Shown one piece after another: positions 17,009 to 26,666 of a stretch of DNA of 40,280 nucleotides. The notes under the pieces are model-generated. The model did not search any database. It saw only the letters and a program-made list of their open reading frames with translations, and was not told the DNA's origin. A program made the position numbers and the translations under genes. Source of the DNA: Halieaceae bacterium UBA5085 (GTDB lineage: Bacteria > Pseudomonadota > Gammaproteobacteria > Pseudomonadales > Halieaceae); assembly GCA_002414665.1 (NCBI GenBank), contig DIAF01000047.1, forward strand, positions 120,830 to 161,109, in the 5' to 3' direction. Position 1 is the first letter of the stretch, and every line of letters starts with the position of its first letter.

Positions 17009-17608
17009 TCATGCGGGCTTTATCCATGCTTCCCCTGAGAGGTTGATCTCGATTGTTGATAACCAAAGAACGACGAGGATGTTAAATATCACCGTCAACC
17101 AGAATGTCACTCTGAACGATGACTTTTGGGACTTATGTCGAAAAAATCTCTGAGCGAGAACAGCTCCCGGCCACCCTCCCAAAAAGGCCAAACAGTGCAA
17201 GATATGCTCGGATGTCCTCCACCTGCCGCTGCGAGCCGCTGATTTATCCACCCCATACACGGCAAATGTCAGCGCGCTCACGAACACGTATACGAGCAGC
17301 AAAGCCGGGGCTAGCATTGTAGCCGCCGCAATGAAGAACGCCCCGACGGCCAGCAGCGGCAAAGTGATACTGCGACTGTGCTTGCGGTTGCGCCGCTTCG
17401 CACCGGGGAGCAAGACGTGCGCGGCCCGATAACGACCTTGCCTGTCTACACCTGCCTCATACGTAACGATCTGGCCTACCTCGGGACGGCGACTGCTCTG
17501 GCCACATGCAGAAATATGCAAGAAGACATCTTTCTCGCCCGTCATCGGCTCAATGAACCCGAAACCCTTCTGGTCATTCCATGACCGAATCTTTCCCTTG
17601 TGACGCAT
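17009..17608 (-). CDS. Cold-shock domain + DUF1294 membrane protein
   Basis: A 199-residue fusion. It starts at ATG 17608 (MRHKGKIRSWNDQKGFGFI) after a purine-rich AAGAAGAAAA. Residues 1-70 form a cold-shock domain, with KGFGFI (RNP1-like) and DVFLHISA (RNP2-like) nucleic-acid-binding strands. A basic linker (KRRNRKHSRS) leads to about three membrane helices of DUF1294: a hydrophobic pair, the typical YGVDKSAARSGRWRTSE loop, LGGWPGA, and a last helix. The combination is common in proteobacteria, but its function is unknown; an RNA-binding membrane protein is plausible. GC looks lower than in its neighbours. Gene end faces gcvP convergently. Confidence 0.87.
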   Translation of the reverse strand: MRHKGKIRSWNDQKGFGFIEPMTGEKDVFLHISACGQSSRRPEVGQIVTYEAGVDRQGRYRAAHVLLPGAKRRNRKHSRSITLPLLAVGAFFIAAATMLAPALLLVYVFVSALTFAVYGVDKSAARSGRWRTSEHILHCLAFLGGWPGAVLAQRFFRHKSQKSSFRVTFWLTVIFNILVVLWLSTIEINLSGEAWIKPA

Positions 17609-17637
17609 TAATTTTCTTCTTGGTGGTTTTTTATCAA

Positions 17638-17667
17638 AGTAGATGGCACATCTGCGGTAACAGTCAA
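17638..17667 (-). promoter_or_regulatory. Possible promoter of cold-shock/DUF1294 gene
   Basis: On the minus strand TTGACT (17667-17662) and TCTACT (17643-17638) are 18 bases apart in an AT-rich stretch about 30 bases before the start codon. The -35 is good and the -10 weak. Confidence 0.35.
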
Positions 17668-17762
17668 ATATATCTGCGCCGTATTCACTGCGGCAAACCT
17701 CCGCAAACGTTGCCCTGCAATGCATCTGGCTTCCATTACTGGTACATCACCACCCGCCTCCC

Positions 17763-18356
17763 TCAAACCCATAGAAAAACTGCGACCACCAGAACCACAG
17801 CAGCCACAGAAACCCAGCGCGTATGCCGGCGGAATAGCGTCTCCGCCTGATCACCTGCCCAGTAAACCAGCAGAGCGAGTCCGAAGTAGCGCAGGCCGCG
17901 GGCCAGCGCAGAGGCCAGCATAAACAGCGCGAAGGAATAACCGGTGGCACCCGCGACCAGCATCGCCATCTGGAAAGGTACCGGTGTCACGCCTACGCTC
18001 AGCACAAACCAGAAACCGTGGTCGGCCATCGCCGTGCGTGCACGCTCGAACTGATCCGGTTTGGCGAACCACTCAAGCAGCTGATCACCGAGAGCGTCGA
18101 AGAGCCACAAGCCGACGCCATACCCGACACTGGCGCCCAGCAAACAGCCGATCAGGGACAGCAGGGCAAGCAGAAACAACTGATGTCGCCTGGCCTGCAT
18201 CAAGGGGATCAGCAGCGCTTCCAGGGGAATCGGCACAACCGTGGACTCCAGAAACGAGGCCAGCGTCAGCCCCCAGAGCGCGTGTCGCGACTGAACCAGA
18301 CGCTGACCGAAGCGGCGCAGTCGGGAGCTTTCAACCGGGCCTCGCTCATCGCTCAC
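17763..18356 (-). CDS. DedA/VTT (SNARE-associated, YqaA-like) membrane protein
   Basis: 197 residues, placed at GTG 18356. That start overlaps the upstream stop by four bases (GTGA), giving translational coupling. Hydrophobic segments alternate through the protein. The re-entrant region FLESTVVPIPLEALLIPLM and the later GVTPVPFQMAMLVAGATG are the paired motifs of the VTT/DedA fold. Family members act in lipid scrambling, envelope homeostasis and membrane potential; the substrate here is unknown. It is last in the LLM oxidoreductase-YbaN-DedA operon. Confidence 0.82.
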   Translation of the reverse strand: MSDERGPVESSRLRRFGQRLVQSRHALWGLTLASFLESTVVPIPLEALLIPLMQARRHQLFLLALLSLIGCLLGASVGYGVGLWLFDALGDQLLEWFAKPDQFERARTAMADHGFWFVLSVGVTPVPFQMAMLVAGATGYSFALFMLASALARGLRYFGLALLVYWAGDQAETLFRRHTRWVSVAAVVLVVAVFLWV

Positions 18357-18709
18357 GGCTCCGGGCGCCACCACAGCCAGGTGAGTACCACCACAAAGAC
18401 CGTGGTGATGATAGCGGCAAACATGACCGGCGCTCCGGATAGCCACAGCAAGGTGGTGCTACCGCCCAGCATCAGCGTTGCCAGCCATTTTGCGCGGCGG
18501 GAGACGGCGCCGTTGTCCTGCCACGCAATGATGTGCGGCCCGTAGTCCGGGTGGTTGAGCAGCCAGTCATTGAGTTCCGGCCAGCCGCGGGACGCGGCCC
18601 AGGTGGCGACCAGCAGGAAGGGCACTGTGGGCATGATGGGCAACAGTATGCCCACCGCCGCCAGCAGCAGCGCGATAACCGCTATGGAGCGCCAGAAGAA
18701 ACTGTACAT
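18353..18709 (-). CDS. YbaN/DUF454 family inner-membrane protein
   Basis: 118 residues with the start at ATG 18709, just after the LLM gene stop at 18732; an earlier ATG at 18787 would overlap that gene by 56 bases. An N-terminal helix (WRSIAVIALLLAAVGILLP) and the family motif GILLPIMPTVPFLLVATWAASRG are visible, then a soluble loop (HPDYGPHIIAWQDNGAVSRR) and two close helices. This is the DUF454 pattern; function unknown. The end overlaps the DedA-like gene by four bases. No clear ribosome site was seen at 18709. Confidence 0.82.
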   Translation of the reverse strand: MYSFFWRSIAVIALLLAAVGILLPIMPTVPFLLVATWAASRGWPELNDWLLNHPDYGPHIIAWQDNGAVSRRAKWLATLMLGGSTTLLWLSGAPVMFAAIITTVFVVVLTWLWWRPEP

Positions 18710-18731
18710 TGCGCGCGCCCGGGTGGACGGA

Positions 18732-19715
<984 letters not shown>

Positions 19716-19850
19716 CGGCGGAGTATAGCGGGATGTATCACCCTGCGTCATTCCGCCCGAGGCAATTCGCCAGCGCATGCGTTTGCCTCCTGGCATCGCC
19801 TCCTTGCGTGTCGCCCCCTCAGCTGCCCGTTTCCGGAAAAGGTCCCTGCC

Positions 19851-20738
19851 ATGCCGATCAGCAACGCACTGCAAGCCATCATCGACACCATACCAGCGGA
19901 TTTCGCCAACCCGGCTGCCGACTTTCAGGCCGTGCGTGCAATGTTTGCGCCTTTCCATGGCCGTCCGGTCAGTGATGACCTGCAGATTACGCTGCGCGAC
20001 TACTGCGGCGTTCGTTGCGGTGACTATGTCCTCAAGGGCCACCCCAGTGACCGCATCGCCTTCCACTGCCATGGCGGTGCTTTCGTGTCCACGCCGCTGG
20101 ATGAATACCATTTTTACGCGGAGATGATCGCGCGGCAGATCGACTGCCGGGTGGTGATGCCCGACTACCGCCTTGCGCCAGAACATCCCTACCCCGCCGC
20201 GCACGATGACTGTTTCAGAGCGTATTGTGGACTGCTCGACACCGGCGTCAGCCCCGGGAATATCGTGCTGATTGGCGAATCCTGCGGCGGCAGCCTCGCA
20301 CTTGGGCTGTTGCTGCGGCTGCGCGACGAGGGCCTGCCCATGCCCGCCTGCTGCATATCGCTGACCGGCTGGTTCGACCTGTCGGTTGCCGAGTCTCCGA
20401 CCCGCGGGCGGGATCCCTTCCTGACTCCGGAGTGGGTGCGCAACCGGGGCCGGGACTATGTCGCCGGTCAACTGGCGCTGGATGATCCCCGAGTGTCCCC
20501 GGCCTTCGCCGATATGCAGGGCCTGCCACCTCTGTATTTACAGATTGGCGAGTACGACACCGTGCGCGAGGGCGCGCTTTTACTCGCAGCAAACGCCCTG
20601 CGCAGCGGCGTGGAGGTCACAATGGAAGGTTGGCCTGGAATGATTCAGGGCTGGCATGGGCTGGTGAACGAGAAGGTGCCGGAGGCGGTTGCCGCGTGGG
20701 GGCGGATTCGCGACTATGTTTCCCAAAGGACCGCTTGA
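19851..20738 (+). CDS. Alpha/beta hydrolase, hormone-sensitive lipase (HSL) family
   Basis: 295 residues with no signal peptide. The HSL motif HGGAF (74-78) forms the oxyanion hole. The nucleophile is S144 in GESCGGS, with YRLAPEHPYPAA between them. The acid is probably the Asp in EYDTV and the base the His in QGWHGL near the C-terminus. These are short- to medium-chain carboxylesterases; the physiological substrate is unknown. An AAAGG lies eight bases before ATG 19851. It converges with the TonB receptor. Confidence 0.92.
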   Translation: MPISNALQAIIDTIPADFANPAADFQAVRAMFAPFHGRPVSDDLQITLRDYCGVRCGDYVLKGHPSDRIAFHCHGGAFVSTPLDEYHFYAEMIARQIDCRVVMPDYRLAPEHPYPAAHDDCFRAYCGLLDTGVSPGNIVLIGESCGGSLALGLLLRLRDEGLPMPACCISLTGWFDLSVAESPTRGRDPFLTPEWVRNRGRDYVAGQLALDDPRVSPAFADMQGLPPLYLQIGEYDTVREGALLLAANALRSGVEVTMEGWPGMIQGWHGLVNEKVPEAVAAWGRIRDYVSQRTA

Positions 20739-20784
20739 AGCGGACTGATGACTTGGGGGACAGTTGCTCATCTTCCCAGTCAAG

Positions 20785-22701
20785 CTAACCACTATACTGC
20801 CACGTGAGTGACAAACGCAGCATTCGACCCGGGGCCGGAAAACCCACTGCCGTCTCGTAGTTTGCGCCCAACAGATTGTCGACCGCCAGCTCGGCACTTA
20901 GCACAGGAGCCGGCTGCCAACTCAAGCGCCAATCGAGCCGGTGATAATCATCGATAACACTGACAACCGATTGCCCTGTGTGCAAAGAAGACGCTGGCAC
21001 CGCACCATTCCACGCATAGTCGAAGCCGGATCTCCACTTTGGCGTGAGCTGCCAGTCGAGCCAGGCCCCTGCCTTCCACTCAGGGCGCCCCAGTAGCTTT
21101 ACGTCCTCGCCCACTACGTCAATGTCCGTATACGTGGCATGCATTTTGACAGTGACGGGAGCAGCGGGTCGCCAGCTGACAAGCCACTCTGCGCCTTTGC
21201 TCTCCACCCGTCGGCGATTCACATTGGTAAATGCCTCAGCATCGAAATCGATCAGATCTTCATATTCGTTGAAGAATGTGGAGGCGGTGATTTCAAGGGA
21301 GTGCAGGGCTTGCCACTCGAATCCGGCATCCCACGCACTCACAGTTTCCGGGAGCAGTTCCGGATTACCGACCAGCCCGTGCCCCAACGCAAAAAAACTG
21401 GGCAACTTGAAACCCTCTCCCCAGTTCGCCAATAGCGTCACCGAGGAGGAGAGGGCAAAGCGTGCGCCCAGTCTCACTGTCGTTTCGTCGTCAAAGGCAT
21501 CGGGGGAGTCATGGCGCACGCTGGATTGTAAAAACAGCGCATCCAGGGGTTGCGCGCGAAGCTCAAGAAAGGCCCCCGTGGTCTTGCGCGCAAGACGGTA
21601 GTCAGTGGGCAGTTGCACACCAAAATCTACATAGCCAGCGCTGTTGCCGCGTTCATCGCGATAATCGGCTCCCAGGTTAAGCTGATAGCTTTGTGCCAGT
21701 TTCAGGGTATTCACCCAGCTCAATTGGTCGCGTTCGAAATCGGTCTCACTGCCGTTCGCCGGTACGCTGCTGTAGGGAAATACGCCCGGGGAGCGGTAGT
21801 CTTCAGCCTGAGAAAAATAGCTCCCGCTCAAACGACTCTGCCACCGCGGGCCAAACTCACGGTCCCAGCCCAGCGCCACGGTACTCTGCCGAAAGTCGCC
21901 GGCATCCAGTGCATCGCTCACTGCGAACAGGGGGCCACCACTCTGCTCAGGATAGCTGCTGCGCTCGCCCTCAAGATGACGAACTTGCAGGGTGAACTGA
22001 TTTTTCTGGGAGGGTTGCCAACGCGCTCGCACTCCACCAGCGTTGATGTCACGCCGACTGCCTTCGATCACCTCACCACTTTCGCGTGAACTGAGATCGA
22101 TCGCCACACCAAGTTGATCCATGTTGCTGGAGGCAGAAAACCCGTAGTCGCGATACCCCCTCTCGCCCACTTCCATTCGCAGTGTTGCCGGCCTGGATTC
22201 CCGCGGGTCGAGGCTTATGATGTTGATCACACCTGCCATTGCGTCCGACCCATAAACCGCCGACTGGGGCCCGCGCACAACCTCGATGCGCGCCACACTG
22301 GACGGATTGATGTTCCGCAAATCATGACTACCGCCCCGAGAGTTGGTGGGGTCGTTCAGCGCTATACCGTCCAGCAGTATCTGGGTGAAGTTTGCTTCAC
22401 CCCCGCGGATCGAGACGGACGTTAAACCGCCACCGCCACCCTGCTCTTCGATCAATAGGCCGGGCACCGTGCGCAAAACGTCGCTCAAGAGCTGCTTGTT
22501 CAGATGCTGCAGCTCTTCGTGGTCGATAACGGTGGTCGACGCTGTCATTTCCGCCAGCGGCGACGGGCTGAAGCTGCCCGTTACGACCACGGTTTCCAGC
22601 CGATCCTCCGCGCGGCTGAAGATTGGCAGCACTACAAGGATGAAACACAGCCAGACACCTTTTTTCCAGCGCGGATTATTCAATCTGACACCTGCGCCCA
22701 T
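20785..22701 (-). CDS. TonB-dependent outer-membrane receptor (BtuB-like)
   Basis: 638 residues. A signal peptide ends around SRA, followed by the TonB box region LETVVVTG. The plug domain has VLRTVPGLLIEEQGGGGG, VSIRGGEANFTQILLDGIALNDP and RIEVVRGPQSAVYGSDAMAGVINI. The rest is a beta-barrel rich in aromatic-ended strands, ending RLSLTWQYSG. The plug details resemble vitamin B12 receptors (BtuB), but the ligand is not certain; iron complexes are possible. No vitamin B12 riboswitch is evident upstream, which weakens the B12 assignment. No transport operon partner is adjacent. It diverges from the ABC-F gene. Confidence 0.87.
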   Translation of the reverse strand: MGAGVRLNNPRWKKGVWLCFILVVLPIFSRAEDRLETVVVTGSFSPSPLAEMTASTTVIDHEELQHLNKQLLSDVLRTVPGLLIEEQGGGGGLTSVSIRGGEANFTQILLDGIALNDPTNSRGGSHDLRNINPSSVARIEVVRGPQSAVYGSDAMAGVINIISLDPRESRPATLRMEVGERGYRDYGFSASSNMDQLGVAIDLSSRESGEVIEGSRRDINAGGVRARWQPSQKNQFTLQVRHLEGERSSYPEQSGGPLFAVSDALDAGDFRQSTVALGWDREFGPRWQSRLSGSYFSQAEDYRSPGVFPYSSVPANGSETDFERDQLSWVNTLKLAQSYQLNLGADYRDERGNSAGYVDFGVQLPTDYRLARKTTGAFLELRAQPLDALFLQSSVRHDSPDAFDDETTVRLGARFALSSSVTLLANWGEGFKLPSFFALGHGLVGNPELLPETVSAWDAGFEWQALHSLEITASTFFNEYEDLIDFDAEAFTNVNRRRVESKGAEWLVSWRPAAPVTVKMHATYTDIDVVGEDVKLLGRPEWKAGAWLDWQLTPKWRSGFDYAWNGAVPASSLHTGQSVVSVIDDYHRLDWRLSWQPAPVLSAELAVDNLLGANYETAVGFPAPGRMLRLSLTWQYSG

Positions 22702-23082
22702 GCTACCCCGCCCACATGCTTGAATCAGCTGCCTGCACGTCGCATTTTCGAACTACCGAACCACTCTTGATCACAATCTGTACCACCACAATCCATCAAC
22801 CACTGCATCAGCCCTACAGATCACGGCACCTTGAAGTCCGCGCAAGCATCAGCCTGGCGCCATTGTAGCGGACTGCACGGAACCGGGGCGACAGTCGCCA
22901 CGCAAATAGCCGGGATATAGACTTCCGAGCGCGGGTTCGACTTCACGTTGGCAAGGGTATTGCTGTAGATAGACACCTCGACAGCAGCCCTACAAGCCCG
23001 TATAGTGCCCGCCCGCTGTACGCCACCGCCATTGCCGCGCTGGCAGATCCACGCCCCCTAGCACGCTCGCAGGAATACGCCC
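22702..23082. other. Intergenic region between TonB receptor and ABC-F, with small open frame
   Basis: A 381-base divergent spacer. It contains the predicted ABC-F promoter (22978-23006) and, on the minus strand, a frame from GTG 22976 to TGA 22821 of 51 residues (VSIYSNTLANVKSNPRS, then EVYIPAICVATVAPVPC, ending ADFKVP) with protein-like composition. The frame has no good ribosome site and could be chance or a decayed gene end. I looked for the cobalamin riboswitch conserved boxes on the minus strand and did not find them. Confidence 0.35.
22978..23006 (+). promoter_or_regulatory. Predicted sigma70 promoter of ABC-F gene
   Basis: TCGACA (22978-22983) and TATAGT (23001-23006) are separated by 17 bases, 77 bases before the TTG start at 23083. 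Both boxes differ from consensus by one base. Confidence 0.6.
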
Positions 23083-24690
23083 TTGATTACCACCGCGAAC
23101 ATCACCATGCAGTTCGGTGCCAAGCCGCTGTTTGAAAACATTTCCGCCAAGTTCGGCAACGGCAACCGCTATGGTCTGATCGGCGCCAACGGCTGCGGCA
23201 AATCCACATTCATGAAGATCCTCAGCGGTGCGCTTGCCCCTACCGCGGGCAACGTATCGATCGAGCCTGGCTGCACGGTGGGCATCCTGAGCCAGGATCA
23301 GTTCGCCTTCGAGCACTACAGCGTGGTCGATGCCGTGATCATGGGTGATGCAGCATTGTGGCAAGTGAAGCAGGAGCGCGAGCGCATTTACGCCCTGCCG
23401 GAAATGAGCGAAGAGGACGGCATGCGCGTGGCTGAACTGGAGGTGCAGTTCGCCGAAATGGACGGCTACACCGCGGAAAGCCGCGCCGGCGAACTGCTGC
23501 TGGAAGCTGGGATCGACGAAACGCTGCATTTCGGCCTGATGAAGCAGGTCGCACCGGGGTGGAAACTGCGCGTACTGCTGGCACAGGCACTGTTTGCCGA
23601 CCCGGACATCCTGTTGCTGGACGAGCCGACCAACAACCTCGACATCCATAGCATCAACTGGTTGGCCGGTGTGCTGAACCAGCGCAAGAGCACCATGATC
23701 ATCATTTCCCACGACCGCCACTTCCTGAACGCGGTGTGCACCCACATGGCGGATATCGACTACGGTGAGCTGCGCATCTACCCCGGCAACTACGAGGCAT
23801 TTGTAGCCGCCTCGACCCTGATCCAGGATCAACTGCAGGCCGGGAACGCGAAAAAATCCGCGGAACTGGAGGAGCTGCAGAGCTTTGTAAACCGCTTCTC
23901 GGCGAATGCGTCCAAGGCCAAGCAGGCCAGCTCGCGGGCCAAGAAGATGGAGAAAATCAAGCTGGACGAGATCAAGCCCTCCAGCCGGGTGTCGCCCTAC
24001 ATCACCTTCAAGCAACACAAGAAACTGCACCGGCAGGCCCTGGTACTGGAAGGGCTCGCACACGGCTTTGACAGCACGCCACTTTTCAGCGGTGGGCAGA
24101 TGATTCTGGAAGCGGGAGCGCGCCTCGCCGTGATTGGTGAAAACGGTGCGGGGAAAACCACCTTCCTGCGCTGCCTGTTGCAGGAGATCCAGGCCAACAG
24201 TGGCCAGGTGAAGTGGTCGGAAAATGCGGTTGTCGGTTATTGCCCTCAGGACAGCAGCGCCGATTTCGAAGGAGACCTCAGCATCTTCGAATGGATGACC
24301 CAGTGGCGTATGCCCCGGCACGACGACCTGGCGGTACGCGGCATGCTGGGCCGACTGCTGTTCACCGCCGACGACGCCAACAAAAAGGCAAGTGTGTGTT
24401 CAGGGGGCGAAAAGAACCGACTGATGTTCGGCAAGCTGATGATGATGGACAGCAACGTACTGATCATGGATGAGCCTACAAACCACATGGACATGGAATC
24501 CATCGAAGCGCTGAACAAGGCCCTGGCCAACTACGACGGCACGCTGATCTTCGTCAGCCATGACCGGCAGTTCGTCTCTTCCCTCGCGACTCGCGTGGTT
24601 GAAATCAAGGACCAGTCCCTGGTCGACTTCCAGGGCACCTATGATGAGTACCTTTCCGACAGGGCACGGGCGGAGGCCAGGGCAGCCTGA
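23083..24690 (+). CDS. ybiT: ABC-F ATPase, YbiT-like
   Basis: 535 residues, starting at TTG 23083 with AGGA about seven bases upstream; the N-terminus (TMQFGAKPLFENIS) matches YbiT. There are two nucleotide-binding domains. NBD1 has Walker A GANGCGKST (about 37-45), the family signature VAPGWKLRVLLAQAL and DEPTNNLD. NBD2 has GENGAGKTT, CSGGEKNRLMFGK and DEPTNHMD. A charged linker (KKSAELEELQ, later KMEKIKLDEI) joins them. There are no membrane helices: ABC-F proteins act on ribosomes, rescuing or regulating translation. Coupled at 47 bases to the S4-domain gene, forming a ribosome-related pair. Confidence 0.94.
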   Translation: MITTANITMQFGAKPLFENISAKFGNGNRYGLIGANGCGKSTFMKILSGALAPTAGNVSIEPGCTVGILSQDQFAFEHYSVVDAVIMGDAALWQVKQERERIYALPEMSEEDGMRVAELEVQFAEMDGYTAESRAGELLLEAGIDETLHFGLMKQVAPGWKLRVLLAQALFADPDILLLDEPTNNLDIHSINWLAGVLNQRKSTMIIISHDRHFLNAVCTHMADIDYGELRIYPGNYEAFVAASTLIQDQLQAGNAKKSAELEELQSFVNRFSANASKAKQASSRAKKMEKIKLDEIKPSSRVSPYITFKQHKKLHRQALVLEGLAHGFDSTPLFSGGQMILEAGARLAVIGENGAGKTTFLRCLLQEIQANSGQVKWSENAVVGYCPQDSSADFEGDLSIFEWMTQWRMPRHDDLAVRGMLGRLLFTADDANKKASVCSGGEKNRLMFGKLMMMDSNVLIMDEPTNHMDMESIEALNKALANYDGTLIFVSHDRQFVSSLATRVVEIKDQSLVDFQGTYDEYLSDRARAEARAA

Positions 24691-24737
24691 GTAACACGGC
24701 GAGCCCTCCTTCAACTGCATCATCCACAGGCGACAAC

Positions 24738-24950
24738 ATGAGAACCATTGATATCACCCGCGAACCGGTCGAGCTTTACAAAATCCTTAAATTCGAGGGA
24801 CTGGTGGCGACCGGTGGAGAGGCCAAACTGCTGATTGGCGACGGCCAGGTGCGCGTTAACGGCGAAACCGAAACCCGCCGGCGGCGCAAAATGCACGGTG
24901 GCGATGTTATCGAGTTTCGGGGGGAGCGCTTTACCTTGCGTCTGGCATAA
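24738..24950 (+). CDS. ybcJ: S4-domain RNA-binding protein (YbcJ-like)
   Basis: 70 residues forming a single S4 RNA-binding domain. The YbcJ pattern is clear: YKILKFEGLVATGGEAKLLI, then GQVRVNGETETRRRRKMHGGD and a C-terminal FRGERFTLRL. It probably binds structured RNA, perhaps rRNA; the exact role is not known. It follows the ABC-F ATPase by 47 bases on the same strand, so cotranscription is likely. Confidence 0.9.
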   Translation: MRTIDITREPVELYKILKFEGLVATGGEAKLLIGDGQVRVNGETETRRRRKMHGGDVIEFRGERFTLRLA

Positions 24951-25033
24951 TAGGCCGGGCGCTCGCGGAACACCTTCGCCAAAGGTCGACCTCGGCACAC
25001 ACCTTCCCTTCCGACAGCATCAGGGGGCATACC

Positions 25034-26275
25034 GTGTCTCATCAACACCTGCAGCAGTTGCGTCAACTGATGGCCTACGAGGCTTCACGGAACGCTCCTC
25101 CCACAGATTTTCCCATGCTGCCTCCCCTGCCTTCGGCTCGCTACAGCGATGCGGTATTCCACGCTCTTGAGCGGGACGTCCTGCTGCGTAAAACCTGGCT
25201 TCTGGCTGCGCATCTGGACGAGATCCCTGAACCCGGCTGCTTCCAGCGCTGGGACATAACGGGCGTGCCAGTTGTTTTGGTACATGCAGAGGGCGGTGAC
25301 ATCCACGCGCTGATCAACCGCTGCAGCCACCGTGGCGCGCCGGTGGCCGTGGATGAACGGGGAAAGAAGAAGCGCCTGACATGCCCTTATCACGGCTGGA
25401 GCTACAGCCATAATGGCGAGTTGCTGGCTGTGCGTGAATCGCGGGACTTCGCTGCTCTGGAAACAGAAGCCCTCGGCTTGCAACGCTTGCGCTGCGAGCG
25501 GCTGGGCAATCTTATATTCGTCAATTTCGATAGTCAGGCGGTGAGCCTGCGTGAAAGCCTTGGGCCGCTCGTGGAAGAATGGGCCGAGTTCGACCTGGAC
25601 AACTGTCGTCTCTCCCGGCGTGATCGATTCTCAGTGCGCTGCAACTGGAAGATCGCCATGGAAGCCAACCTCGAGGTCTACCATGTACCGAGTATTCACG
25701 GCAAAACAGTAAGCCCGGTGCTCGATTCCAGGCGCAACGTCAACACCTTCTACCCTGGTGGCCACAGCAGAATGGTCGCCCCCATTCCCGAGGGACACGC
25801 ACAACCGGCATGGACATCCAGGTGGCCGGAAATTCCGACGGCGGGCGAAATTGCCAGGTCCTGCACACAGTCCTATAGCGTGTTCCCCAACCTGGTGATG
25901 CCACTCAACCAGTTTGTCATACCGCCCATCCAGTTCTGGCCTGACGGTCTTGACCGTTGCATTGTCGAGACCTGGACCATGGCGCCGGATTGGGGTTCCA
26001 GCGATTCCCACGGGCCCGACATGTGGACCGAGGACAGCGGCGCACGGCCCAGCCGGGTCCTGCGCGAGGACATCGACATGTCAGAAGCCATTCAGGCAGC
26101 CTTGGACCCGCTCTCAAACAGGGGTATTCCATTGAGCTACCAGGAGGCGCGTATTTATCACTGGCACCAGTCCGCCGATGCGGTAATCGGCGCCGCGGAA
26201 ATACCCGAGGGCCTCAGGGTGCGCCCTGTTCTCGGAGGCGCATGGCTGCACCCCAATGAACCGCGCCTGCGCTGA
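25034..26275 (+). CDS. Rieske non-heme iron oxygenase, large (alpha) subunit
   Basis: 413 residues from GTG 25034. The N-terminal Rieske [2Fe-2S] domain has ligands C97, H99, C117 and H120 (CSHRGAPVA and CPYHGWSYS). The C-terminal catalytic domain carries CNWKIAMEANLEVYHVPSIHGKT, with H217 and H222 as probable mononuclear iron ligands. Such enzymes hydroxylate or demethylate aromatic or alicyclic rings using O2 and electrons from a reductase; the substrate is not evident. No ferredoxin, reductase or beta subunit is adjacent, so electron partners must be encoded elsewhere. It is on the same strand as ybcJ after 83 bases but is functionally unrelated. Confidence 0.92.
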   Translation: MSHQHLQQLRQLMAYEASRNAPPTDFPMLPPLPSARYSDAVFHALERDVLLRKTWLLAAHLDEIPEPGCFQRWDITGVPVVLVHAEGGDIHALINRCSHRGAPVAVDERGKKKRLTCPYHGWSYSHNGELLAVRESRDFAALETEALGLQRLRCERLGNLIFVNFDSQAVSLRESLGPLVEEWAEFDLDNCRLSRRDRFSVRCNWKIAMEANLEVYHVPSIHGKTVSPVLDSRRNVNTFYPGGHSRMVAPIPEGHAQPAWTSRWPEIPTAGEIARSCTQSYSVFPNLVMPLNQFVIPPIQFWPDGLDRCIVETWTMAPDWGSSDSHGPDMWTEDSGARPSRVLREDIDMSEAIQAALDPLSNRGIPLSYQEARIYHWHQSADAVIGAAEIPEGLRVRPVLGGAWLHPNEPRLR

Positions 26276-26283
26276 CCTGCTGC

Positions 26284-26556
26284 CTAAGACCTTGCGCGCC
26301 AGCTCTGCCCGGCCTCCGGGTCAGCGATAATCTCCTTGCTCTTCGCACACACTGCCGCGACACGCTCGGCAGGCAGCTGTGTGTGTGCAGCAATCGCGGA
26401 AGCGTGGTGATGATCAGGCGCGCCCTCCTCTGCTGAATCGCGCAGGAACTGCAGAATCACGCCCTCCTGAATCTTGAACTTCACCCACCGGTACAAGGCA
26501 ACGTGCGCGACTACCGCCACCGCGACGACCAGCGAGACAATCCATTTGGCTTCCAT
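26284..26556 (-). CDS. Small membrane-anchored protein of unknown function
   Basis: 90 residues. I chose ATG 26556 because a near-perfect AGGAGG lies about five bases upstream and a helix follows directly (WIVSLVVAVAVVAHVALY). An earlier ATG would add about 30 residues without a signal. The soluble part (EGVILQFLRDSAEEG, then IAAHTQLPAERVAAVCAKSKEI) looks like a short helical, winged-helix-like domain. I do not recognise the family. It converges with the Rieske gene and diverges from the F420-type reductase. Confidence 0.72.
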   Translation of the reverse strand: MEAKWIVSLVVAVAVVAHVALYRWVKFKIQEGVILQFLRDSAEEGAPDHHHASAIAAHTQLPAERVAAVCAKSKEIIADPEAGQSWRARS

Positions 26557-26599
26557 CAAAACCTCCTGTCTGATTGGTGATCTTATCGGAAAGCAGCCT

Positions 26600-26628
26600 T
26601 TTACCGGACCCATCGTTCCCTGTATCTT
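26600..26628 (+). promoter_or_regulatory. Predicted sigma70 promoter of F420-type oxidoreductase
   Basis: TTTACC (26600-26605) and TATCTT (26623-26628) are 17 bases apart, about 38 bases before ATG 26667. A GAAGGAG ribosome site lies near 26650-26656. Confidence 0.5.
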
Positions 26629-26666
26629 AGACGGGCACATCCGCACACTGTGAAGGAGTTCGTGGC

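Noticed and set aside
22702..23050. Cobalamin riboswitch upstream of the TonB receptor
   Set aside because: None of the conserved boxes (such as GCCACTG or the B12 box) was found by eye on the minus strand.
26557..26610. Sigma28 (FliA) promoter for the small membrane protein (TAAA and GATAA present)
   Set aside because: The boxes are only 12 bases apart instead of about 18, and flanking consensus bases are missing.
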